Assembly (NCBI GenBank): GCA_028565635.1
Contig: JAOXYB010026191.1
Span: 1 to 15,801 of the forward strand
DNA: 15,801 bases
Direction of reading: 5' to 3'
Source of the DNA: Phoronis ovalis
Taxonomy: Eukaryota; Phoronida; Phoronidae
In this document: piece by piece, positions 9,055 through 15,801 of the stretch
Layout of the letters: each line of letters begins with the position of its first letter
How positions within the stretch are numbered: position 1 is the stretch's first letter
Notes under the pieces: generated by a model
Told to the model about the DNA's origin: nothing
The model's input: the letters and a program-made list of their open reading frames with translations, nothing else
Database searches by the model: none
Made by a program: the position numbers and the translations under genes

Positions 9055-9430
9055 CAGGCCTGGCAGATAGGGGGGGGGATGCGTTGGGTGCTAACCCTTT
9101 TGAAATGGGGGTAACCCATGTAATGTTAACGCACCCCCCTTTTGAAATGTGAGGACCATTAACGTAATGTTAACGCCCCCCCCCCTTTGAAATAGTAACA
9201 CGGTCCTTTTTGAATTGACAGGGAGATGCGCCACTGAACGTAGAGGTTTTTTTTTATTTGCTTGTAAATTTTTCCTGCGAGCACAGAGACGTGAAATGTT
9301 CTTTTTTTTTTGCTTGTCAATTATTTCTGCCAGCACAGAGACATTTCAGCAACCTGATATTATCTCAAATCGGTAATTCTCAAAACACCACAAATGCACC
9401 CCCCTTTTCAAAAAGTGTCTGACGGCCCTG
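9055..9430. mobile_element. Non-autonomous DNA element, hAT-like ends, related to the MITE interior
   Basis: The left end reads CAGGCCTGGCAGATA and the complement of the right end reads CAGGGCCGTCAGACA, an imperfect terminal inverted repeat. Both are followed by G-rich runs on their own strand. The right part matches the inner module of the two MITEs (AAAAAGTGTCTGACGGCCCTG and TTTGCTTGTCAATT). Inside, about 9096-9200 has two to three units of about 46 bp of the form CCTTTTGAAATG..TAATGTTAACGCCCCC. A matching 8-bp target duplication is not visible, so family and exact ends are uncertain. The element stops 9 bp from the 5' splice site of the exon at 9567-9440. Confidence 0.6.
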
Positions 9431-9439
9431 AAATTGTAC

Positions 9440-9567
9440 CTTTTTCCTAAATTCCTTTTCAATTTGATCAAAGTTCATTGCACCTAGAGTTGAGTTGTTG
9501 CTGTCTATCATATGAAATTTTCTTTGAATTGCATCATTCACCTGTTGAACTGGATTCCATGACATTA
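9440..9567 (-). CDS. EFCAB6: EFCAB6-like gene, internal exon (third seen)
   Basis: The minus-strand acceptor ATATTTTCAG ends at 9568. The donor is AAAAAG then GTACAA from 9439, a weak site. The exon is 128 nt: two bases (TA) complete a codon begun by the preceding exon, then 42 whole codons follow, leaving in phase 0. The peptide begins MSWNPVQQVNDAIQRKFH and ends QIEKEFRKK. It contains no calcium-binding loop; it is the helical linker leading into the EF-hand of exon 6240-6092. Without splicing the frame would run on into the repeat at 9430. The preceding exon ends with a single G, giving a Val codon across the junction. Confidence 0.85.
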
Positions 9568-9738
9568 CTGAAAATATAATGTTGAACACTCTGTATTTAC
9601 TAATAGTAACTTTTTAGTAACTAAAAATTAAATGTTCTAGACATAAATAGAAGAGGGAAACATCTGGAAAGGGTGTGATAATTATAGCAATTAAGAGGTT
9701 ACTATCTCAGGGACATTGTTAATCAAGTTACTGTTTAC

Positions 9739-9926
9739 CATACTTTTGTTCTGCTGGTAGACTGTTATCTGACAAAATCATACTTTGCTGTTTTAACCTG
9801 TTATATGACAAACCTGCTTTTGTTGAGTCTGGCAGTTTCTGTGAGGCAGCACTTAGGCCCAAATGATAGAGAAAAGCTTTGTAATCCATTACACCTGTGT
9901 GGTGAAAGTCATATCGCTGCCACAAC
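9739..9926 (-). CDS. EFCAB6: EFCAB6-like gene, internal exon with a degenerate EF-hand (second seen)
   Basis: The minus-strand acceptor ATATTTATAG ends at 9927. The donor is TATG then GTAAAC from 9738, chosen over AAAA/GTATGG because only it keeps the frame into exon 9567-9440. The exon is 188 nt. Joined to AA of the preceding exon it reads K-LWQRYDFHHTGVMDYKAFL. This is an EF-hand with a degraded loop (D-F-H-H-T-G-V-M-D-Y-K-A: Asp at 1 and Gly at 6, but no acid at 12), the usual non-binding partner in EFCAB6-type pairs. A serine- and glutamine-rich linker of about 35 residues follows (for example STKAGLSYNRLKQQS). Confidence 0.92.
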
Positions 9927-10033
9927 CTATAAATATATACAAAAACAAAAAATGAAATAATTTTATGATTAACTTTGTTTATATTACCTATTAGCAATTA
10001 GTTTCTTGTTTTAGTGCACAAAAAATCACTTAC

Positions 10034-10237
10034 TTGTCATACTGTTGGTCTGTAAGTTTAAATGCATAATTTTCCAAAACTTTTCTAAGTTCATGCCTTT
10101 GTATTTTACCATCCCTGTTGTAGTCAAACAGATGGAATGCTTTGATGACATCCTTTAAATTTTTTCCTAGTTTCTCCTTCAGCATTTTTTCAATCATATC
10201 AATATTAATTTCTTTTGGTGGTTGATTTTGCATGTAT
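10034..10237 (-). CDS. EFCAB6: EFCAB6-like gene, internal exon with a canonical EF-hand (first seen)
   Basis: The minus-strand acceptor TTTTGCCCACAG ends at 10238 and the donor is GACAA then GTAAGTGA from 10033, a strong consensus. The exon is 204 nt: one base (A) completes a codon from an unseen upstream exon, then 67 codons and two leftover bases. After a charged helix (IEKMLKEKLGKNLKDVIKAF) comes the loop D-Y-N-R-D-G-K-I-Q-R-H-E, with all canonical calcium positions (1, 3, 5, 12) filled plus Gly 6 and Ile 8. Then LRKVLENYAFKLTDQQYDK leads into the next exon. EFCAB6 is a large protein with many EF-hand pairs, known as a DJ-1-binding protein and reported inside ciliary doublet microtubules. 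Other multi-EF-hand proteins remain possible. The in-frame Met upstream is in the intron, so this is not the first exon. Confidence 0.92.
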
Positions 10238-10836
10238 CTGTGGGCAAAATAGTATATTTTATGTGTTAGCATGGCAACAGCTAGAGTTAAATTATTAAAA
10301 TAATTCTGGGCTATCAGGTATGAGGTGGGTATTCATGTTCATTTTTTACCAAAAATGTGTGTAAAGGGCGCTTCCTTGAGGACTGGGCACATACCATGTG
10401 TTACGTGTTTACAGTAGACTGCTCTGACTAAAAAAAAAGAATTTAATAATAAAATTTTTTTGACTTTGAACCATTTTTTGAAGCATTCAGTGGCAGTTTC
10501 AGGGGGTTTCATGTCATGAAATAATTCTTATTTTTTTTCCTGGCTGACAACTTGTTCTGAATCTTTTTTTCAAGACATTCATTAGCATGGGTACCCACTT
10601 TAACCTAATGATTGTTGATAAAGACATTCTTCCAAGTTGTGATGGTCGCGTGTTCATCCGAAAATTTCATAATTATGACATTTGATCTTGACCTTCAAAT
10701 ACTAGTATTACATCTGACTTTCAAAGTCAAATTGGGTATGTTTAGTACATTACGTATGGTATGTACCTCTAAATGCATTACAGACACAGATTTGGTTCTA
10801 AATGTCACATATATGTCACATGATTTGGGGATCACG
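10238..10836. other. Probable intron sequence, no gene seen
   Basis: The exon at 10237 begins in mid-codon, so the gene continues rightwards. I could not find the upstream exon here or elsewhere to the right. The open frame at 10612-10839 (plus strand) has no recognisable feature. Confidence 0.5.
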
Positions 10837-11024
10837 TGATATACATGTATAACAGGTAGGCCGCTTAAGTTTCAGAAGAAGATCCAGAGCAACCGAGGTA
10901 GGAACACACACATCATACACCACACACCACACACCACATACACACATATCTGCAAATAAATTCGGCACTGCTGTTGAACACAAGATATGTCTTATTTTTA
11001 TTTTCTATGGGCAGTCTCAGCTAC
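10837..11024 (+). repeat. Putative 5' LTR (3' part) of the gypsy relic
   Basis: A possible start TGATATACATG follows CACG. Then come CA-rich short repeats (10905-10950), an AATAAA at about 10955 followed by TTCGGCACTGCTGTTGAACAC, a T-rich stretch, and an end CTCAGCTAC directly before a primer-binding-site-like sequence. About 190 bp is a normal length for a short gypsy LTR. The left boundary is uncertain. I found no convincing second LTR downstream, so the call rests on position and signals alone. Confidence 0.45.
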
Positions 11025-11026
11025 TT

Positions 11027-11042
11027 TGGTGGCAGCGGTTGG
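11027..11042 (+). other. Primer-binding-site-like sequence of the gypsy relic
   Basis: TGGTGGCAGCGGTTGG begins with TGG, which would pair with the CCA end of a tRNA, and sits two to three bases after the putative LTR end. Animal gypsy elements often have TTTGGTGGCAGCGG-type sites. I do not assign the tRNA. The RNase H frame starts within this site, showing a deletion junction. Confidence 0.5.
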
Positions 11043-11610
11043 ATTTGTGAGTTAGCAGATTACGATTATTCTGTAGAAATTCGACCGGGCAAAAGACATA
11101 CCAATGCAGATGGTTTAAGTAGATGTAAACAGTGTAAGCAAAGTTTGAAGGGTGATCCTATAAATGCTATTGATGTACATAACGATGATTTAAGTTTTCA
11201 GGATGGAGACAAAACAATTGTTACTGTAATTTCTTGGATTGTTAATGATAATAAACCTAGTTGCAGGGAGACAATCGACTTTCCAGAATTAAAAGCATTT
11301 AGTAATATTTATGCTAGCTTTAAGGTAAAAGATAATAAATTGTATAAACTAAATGAAAATGATCAATTGGTACATTGCATTCCTAGATCTAGAGCATACA
11401 AAGTATTACATGAACTTCATGACTCAGTAACAGGAGGCCATCAAGGTGTTTTCAAAACATTAGAGAAAATAAGATCTAGATATTAATGGGTTAGGATGAG
11501 AGATGACATAGAAAATTAGATTGCATCTTTTTTACATTGTGCTTCCCGTAAATCACAGGTTCACCATCCTAAGGTTAATTTAATTAGTATGAAGTTATAT
11601 TACCCAGCTG
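11040..11610 (+). pseudogene. Ty3/gypsy pol fragment: RNase H end and integrase zinc-binding region
   Basis: The frame shows the last RNase H motif (YSVEIRPGKRHTNADGLSR, with the final catalytic Asp in NADGLSR). A spacer of about 85 residues follows, then the integrase N-terminal zinc-binding region with its His pair in HELHDSVTGGHQGV. The frame is broken by TAA at 11484-11486, where a Tyr is expected, and by TAG at 11517-11519. Homology continues in frame past both stops to LHCASRKSQ. One Cys of the zinc-binding CxxC is a Phe, since the text reads FLHC. Gag, protease, reverse transcriptase and most of RNase H are missing: the frame joins the primer-binding-site-like sequence directly. The first 66 bases of the longer open frame, from 10974, are LTR-like and not coding. 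It lies antisense to the EF-hand gene. Confidence 0.88.
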
Positions 11611-12655
11611 GAATACATATTAAGTAGTACTTAAGTATTTGGTTAGTATTCGAAGACTTATTTTTATCAAAATAAGTGGTTTGTTTCAATACTAACAAGT
11701 GGTTCATTTGAATACTAATAAGTGGGTCAAATAAAATAAGTGGTACCATTTAGTCTGAATACAAAATTTGACCTGAGGTCGAATACTTATTTTAGCCAAT
11801 GAAATCATATTAAGTGGGAAAATTTAAACTTAACAAAGCAGTTAGAAGTGAAGCTGACAGACTTCATTTTGTAAGCAGAGCTCAATTTTAGTAAAATTAG
11901 TCATTCTAAATGATTGTATTGTTAATATGTTGGATGCTACATAATCTATGGAGTATAGAGGATGTGTGGAGGTATAAAATGTAGTTGTTTAGAAAGACGT
12001 CATAGGAATTTAGTTATAAACCATGCAGTACTAGAATGAGAGTTGGAATGATGAGTATATCATATGGACTATGATTGTTGCCTTCTTTGACATTTCTACT
12101 ATTATATGCCTGGTAAATATGTCATATATTTTCTTAGAGTTGAGAAATTTTCTTGAATAGGAGTAATAGAATCATGAGAACATTTTACTTAATTCTTTGG
12201 GACTTTTATAATACTGTCTAGTTTAAATGTTATTATATATCTTTTAGCAGTAGTGCGAAAAAATATGTATTGTATAGTAGTCTGTAAACATTTCTGAGAT
12301 TGTTTGTGAGACAGTACAGGCTTGTAGAGCCAGAACTATGAACTGTCTTGTAAACTACCCTAGAATTATTTATGATTAATCAACAGCTTTACATGAGTTG
12401 TGATTTAGTTAGTATATAAATATATACTAGGCATGTTCTCCATGAATAGTGTATATTTGTTTGGTACATCTACATAATAATCCCTGTTAAATTGCTAAGT
12501 TACCATAAACGGTTTTCTATGCATACTGAAGTGACACTGTCATTGGTCTCGAGCATTACTATATTTATGTATGTCTAATGCCAGTTTACATTCATTTGGC
12601 ATTATAATTTTTTAACATGAGTGGAAAAAACTATTTCTTGTATAAAAGATAGTAG

Positions 12656-12726
12656 TGTGTGTGTGTGTGTGGTGGTGTGTGTGTGTGTGTGTGTGCGTGT
12701 GGTGTGTGTGTGGTGTGTGTGGTGTG

Positions 12727-12757
<31 letters not shown>

Positions 12758-12802
12758 TGTGTGGTGTGTGTGTGTGTATGTGTGTATGTATGTATGTATA
12801 TA
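12656..12802. repeat. TG/GTATG microsatellite
   Basis: Nearly pure (TG)n interrupted by GG steps, grading into (TATG)n at 12774-12798. Open frames here on both strands (Cys/Val-rich and Thr/His-rich) are artefacts of the dinucleotide repeat. Confidence 0.95.
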
Positions 12803-12803
12803 T

Positions 12804-13281
12804 GGGAGCTCGGTGGAGCAGTGGTTACCACGTCTGCCTGGCATGTTAAAGGTCCAGGGTTCGATCCTGGCCTTGTACATGCCTTTCAAGGTGATAAAAA
12901 ATGACCTGGCTCTCAACAGTAGGGACTGTGTTTCCCCAACACTAAGAGAAGGAAAACTCTGATTTCAAAAAAAAAAAAAAAAAAAATTCCGCTGCCTGCA
13001 GCCATACCCACTCATAGGAAACAACCCTGAGGAAAAATCCGGAGTCGGAGTCCCCAAGGCAGTCCGAGGCTGTATACAGCAACGTTCTGGCAACTCCTGC
13101 GACGGCACTGGAACCATGTGTATCGGCGCTTGCCTTTCCAATGGACCATTCCAGTGACGTGGAAAGGGGGGTCTGCTGCATGGGTAACAGCTTGCCCTCC
13201 ATACTTACTTACCCAGGCTTTGCGCTCTGGAGAACCTAGAGCGCAACTCCATAGTCTTCCAAGACTGAATGATGCCTATAC
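12804..13281 (+). mobile_element. tRNA-derived SINE
   Basis: The tRNA-like head at about 12804-12878 has an A-box-like TGGAGCAGTGG (12814-12824) and a B-box GGTTCGATCC (12858-12867). Inverted arms CCAGG/CCTGG flank the B-box loop, and these are internal RNA polymerase III promoter elements. A body follows, with a run of 20 A at 12967-12986. Then comes a GC-richer conserved-looking domain (CTGCCTGCAGCC to CAAGACTGAATGATGCC). This resembles SINEs with a conserved central domain, but I cannot name the domain. Alternatively it is two adjacent elements, the first ending at the A-run. Similar TGTGTATGTGTG sequence flanks both sides (12773-12790 and 13282-13301), either a target duplication or chance in the microsatellite. 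The short open frames inside are not coding. Confidence 0.75.
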
Positions 13282-13429
13282 TGTGTATGTGTGTGTATGT
13301 ATTCGAAGACATCTAAGTATTCAAATACTTAGGTCATTTAAATATTTCGGGCCATTCGAATACTAAAATAACCACTTCTAGAATACTAAATGAAGACTTT
13401 CATTTTTGGTAAGGGATATTATTCCCATT

Positions 13430-13965
13430 TGAGAAAGTATATATCTTGATATTATGGGCCCGCTTCCACAAACACCATTAGGTAACATTTACATTTGATA
13501 GTAGCTGATTGGTTTCCTAATGGATTGAGGCATATGCAATATCTAACCAAACTGCAGAATTAGTTGCCTACACTTTTGTAAATAATTTTATCAGTAGATT
13601 TGGCGCTCCTCACATAGTTCATACAGATAAAGGGTCTAATTTCACTTCAAAAGTTTTTATGGAGGTGCGCTCGCTAATAGAAGTACATAAAACACAAACA
13701 ACTCGATCCATATCATCCCTCAGGAAATGATCGATGTGTACATAAAGTCTGGCTTTTTAATCCAGCCGGTGTTAAAAGTATGCCCGCAGTTGCAATATTA
13801 TTGAACAGGCCCTTTTATTATTTTGCAAGTACATAACAATATAAACTATGAATTATCAAATATCATGGGAAAAACATATTTATGGTGCATTATAACAGAT
13901 TAAAACCACATACAGAGATGTCTGAACATTTGATTCATCCTCAATTAGATAAACTTACCTATTAG
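13430..13965 (+). pseudogene. Ty3/gypsy integrase core and C-terminal remnant
   Basis: Recognisable pieces lie in order across several frames. LDIMGPLPQTPLGN carries the first catalytic Asp (13448-13450). A stop cluster TGATAG follows, then ADWF. Next comes FGAPHIVHTDKGSNFTSK with the second Asp (13626-13628), and then PYHPSGND (13708-13731). The catalytic Glu expected just after is Val or lost (13738-13740). The text passes at once into VWLFNPAG (13747-13770), so the stretch normally found between YHP and VWLFNP, of the order of 100 residues, is missing. The tail with VHYNRLKP (13885-13908) matches the usual gypsy integrase C-terminus and ends at TAG 13963-13965. Frameshifts and stops make it non-functional. 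Order and strand suggest it continues the fragment at 11040-11610. Confidence 0.85.
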
Positions 13966-14220
13966 ATTGCAGTCAGATTGTCATTTAGGCTTTTAAAAAT
14001 AACTTGAAATTACCATTTAATTAGAGTTTATTATAATAAACAGTCTTGGAGTTAAATACGGTGCTATTTTTTGTTTGTGAAATAATCCATCCAATTTATA
14101 TAATTTCTAGTGATAAAATTGTTATTCTTAATTATTTTTTTGTAGAATGGATTCGAAATTTTTGATTTTCGGAAGTTCCTTGTCAAGAAATCTAACGGTT
14201 TTTATTCAACTTTCATATGT
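13966..14220. other. AT-rich sequence, nothing recognised
   Basis: This would hold the 3' end of the gypsy relic, but no match to the LTR-like sequence at 10837-11024 is visible. Confidence 0.45.
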
Positions 14221-14246
14221 ATTGTTTTTCTAATTAGAAAAACAAT
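14221..14246. repeat. Perfect 26-bp palindrome
   Basis: The left arm ATTGTTTTTCTAA is followed without a gap by its exact complement TTAGAAAAACAAT. It could form a cruciform or hairpin in AT-rich DNA. No adjacent gene explains it. Confidence 0.9.
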
Positions 14247-14270
14247 TATTGGAAACAAAGAGAAATTTGT

Positions 14271-14289
14271 AGGGAGGGGGGAAGGGGTA
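14271..14289 (+). other. Purine tract, possible retroelement polypurine tract
   Basis: An A/G run centred on GGGAGGGGGGAAGGGG, about 300 bp past the integrase remnant on the same strand. Gypsy elements need such a tract just before the 3' LTR, but the sequence after it (TAGTAAGGAACAT) does not match the putative LTR start, so this is only a possibility. Confidence 0.25.
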
Positions 14290-15689
14290 GTAAGGAACAT
14301 ATTTTAGATGTTAATAAAAATTTTGAAAATTTGGGTTTTTATAGGATTTCATAGGCTTATAACACAGACTCCAATTTTAAGGTAATTCTCGTTCCAATAC
14401 TATCTATCAACATTTTTGATTGTAATAAAAAATTACGGGAAAAGGCAAATAAATTAAATCATCAAACATATATTCAGAAATGCCATGGAAAATGTTGTCA
14501 ATATAATTAATAAAAAAAATATTCATATAATTTAGAATTTTCATTACACCTCCTTTTATTGATAAATCTGTTTATAATAGTTCCAAAAATCTTTAATTTT
14601 ACAGTTGTAGATATTCTGATGGTATACATCCTATCCAAAGTCTTTTAGAAAAATAGAATTTTCAGTTTTTAAAATCAATCAAAAAAATTAAACAAGATAG
14701 AGAATTAGCATTAGAGACTAGTAGTCCAAAATGTTGATGGTCAGTGGATTACAAATCCTCAAAAAAAAATTGTAATTAGAAGATTATGATTAGTATTTAT
14801 TTATTTATTTAGTTGGTTTTTGTTATTATAGATGATGGATTATTACAGATTTTTTTCTTCTTAGAAGTATACAGAACTTTACCAGTAACATTGTTGCTCA
14901 GTTCAGCGTACTTAGTATTCTCAATTCATTTTATTATCTATAGAACTATTATTATAATCTACCCTACAGTTGGCACATTGTATCTATGTATATGTCCTTT
15001 GTCTTTGTCTTGTCTTTGTATGTTTGTTTATCCTGTAGACCTATGTAAGCCAGCATATAGTACCAATAATCTTTAATATTTCTGAAGAAAGTAATCTTTA
15101 TAACTATATGACATGGATATAATGTATGTATTGTTACTGAAACAAAAACAAAGATTGTGATATCAATTGAGCTAAAAAATTTATGTGATAAAAATAAAAT
15201 AACCATATGGTAAAAGTTTTGTACAGTAACATTGTGATTGTGCTATGATTGAAGCATCTCTCTGAATCAAATATACATACAAATAAGATTCTCATCACCT
15301 TTGACCTTGACTTTTAAGCACAAGTAGTGTGTTATGATATACTAGCTTATACCTGTAAATTATGGGCAATAGTGAGGCAAAAAAAAATTTTGAGAAACTA
15401 TCTTACTGAAATCATCATCTCCAGATTATTTAAATTTAATTAAAATAAAAATATTTTTAAACAAACAAATTTTTTTTATTACATCAATTAACTTTGAGAA
15501 ATAAGAAAATGTTGAGATCAGGTACACTATGTACAGCACATAAATGTAATCTAAAAAACATCAAAATTGGATTGAAACATCTACATAAAGTTAAAGCAAC
15601 AAAAATAGCTATTAAAAACATTGTTTGAATGTGCGCTTGTTTGCAGAATTAAATTAAAGTATTATCCTACTAAAACACTTACGGTAATT
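14290..15689. other. AT-rich sequence, nothing recognised
   Basis: No gene, RNA or known element could be supported. The frame at 14813-15076 is rich in hydrophobic residues, but this is typical of T-rich DNA and has no motif. No EF-hand exon was found on the minus strand. Confidence 0.5.
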
Positions 15690-15801
15690 CTTCTCAATTC
15701 GTACAACTCCATTATTCGTACACACCCCTTTTTCAGATTTTATAATTTCTGAAATTCGTACACCCCCATTAATTGAGAATTTGGTGTTTCTCTAGATTCG
15801 T
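15690..15801. repeat. TTCGTACA-containing repeat, cut by the window edge
   Basis: ATTCGTACA occurs at 15697, 15714 and 15754, and a fourth copy starts at 15796, several followed by C-runs (ACACCCC, CACCCCC). TTCTCAATT at 15691 is the inverse of AATTGAGAA at 15771, giving an inverted arrangement. It looks like the edge of a dispersed repeat. Confidence 0.5.

Larger units (their letters stand above)
11620..13410. mobile_element. Composite insertion inside the gypsy relic
   Basis: About 1.8 kb separates two colinear pieces of the same type of integrase. Both edges carry related short motifs. The left edge (11620-11820) has TTAGTATTCGAAGAC and several AATACTAATAAGTGGT-type repeats. The right edge (13300-13395) has ATTCGAAGAC, ATTCGAATACTAAAATAACCA and TAGAATACTAAATGAAGAC, partly the inverse of the left ones. 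This suggests a non-autonomous element with subterminal inverted motifs. The exact ends and target duplication are unclear, the edges reading ACATATTA on the left and GGATATTA on the right. The interior 11830-12650 has nothing recognisable; 12656-13281 holds a microsatellite and a SINE. Confidence 0.5.

Noticed and set aside
8722-9114. Plus-strand open frame of 130 codons
   Set aside because: No domain or family text, runs into a transposon-like repeat, and lies in an intron of the opposite-strand gene.
12804-12878. Functional tRNA gene
   Set aside because: The A- and B-box region is tRNA-like, but the arms do not make a complete cloverleaf and it continues into a SINE body.
12602-12962. Several Cys/Val-rich and Thr/His-rich open frames
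   Set aside because: Artefacts of the TG microsatellite, which has no stops in several frames.
12942-13366. Open frames on both strands over the second half of the SINE
   Set aside because: They fall in SINE sequence, including the A-run; no independent coding signal.
14813-15076. Hydrophobic frame as a possible envelope-like or membrane protein downstream of the integrase
   Set aside because: Hydrophobicity follows from T-rich DNA; no motif, start context or frame continuity with the retroelement.
15678-15690. Strong GTAAGT donor on the minus strand as the end of an upstream EF-hand exon
   Set aside because: The sequence before it is the ATTCGTACA repeat, and the donor phase does not fit the exon at 10237.
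1-15801. CRISPR array, prokaryotic operon or defence system
   Set aside because: The repeats are diverged eukaryotic mobile elements without regular spacers, and there are no long prokaryotic-type coding regions.

Overview
This window reads as AT-rich, intron-rich nuclear DNA of an animal. The evidence is GT-AG introns with matching phases, a tRNA-derived SINE, a decayed Ty3/gypsy retroelement and several MITE-like repeats. The repeat content resembles that of a marine invertebrate, perhaps a mollusc, but that placement is inference and weak. Nothing bacterial is visible: no operons and no long ORFs.

The only clear host gene runs on the minus strand. I can place five internal exons, in transcript order 10237-10034, 9926-9739, 9567-9440, 6240-6092 and 2545-2435. 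They join with perfect phase continuity over 780 nt (about 260 codons). The product has canonical EF-hands each followed by a degenerate partner, resembling EFCAB6 (DJ-1-binding protein), a large multi-EF-hand protein of ciliary axonemes. The first exons lie beyond the right part or outside the window. A possible terminal exon sits at 282-192.

The introns are crowded with repeats. From left to right they hold: an inverted pair of PIF/Harbinger-type MITEs (804-1335 and 2738-3198) with 3-bp TTA and TAA target duplications; a locus duplicate that looks like the unoccupied version of the first insertion site (1611-1770); a dense TTTCAAC/GTTGTTTCAAC short-motif repeat (2091-2417); two blocks of a roughly 340-bp diverged tandem repeat on either side of exon 6092-6240; and a repeat (9055-9430) that shares an internal module with the MITEs and stops 9 bp from a splice donor.

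Right of the gene, on the plus strand, is a Ty3/gypsy relic. It has an LTR-like end and primer-binding-site-like sequence (about 10837-11042), fused directly to the end of RNase H and the integrase zinc-binding region (to about 11610). About 1.8 kb of inserted sequence follows, then a decayed integrase core and C-terminus (about 13430-13965). The inserted sequence contains AAGTGGT-rich repeats, a TG microsatellite and a tRNA-derived SINE. The last 1.8 kb has no recognisable gene.
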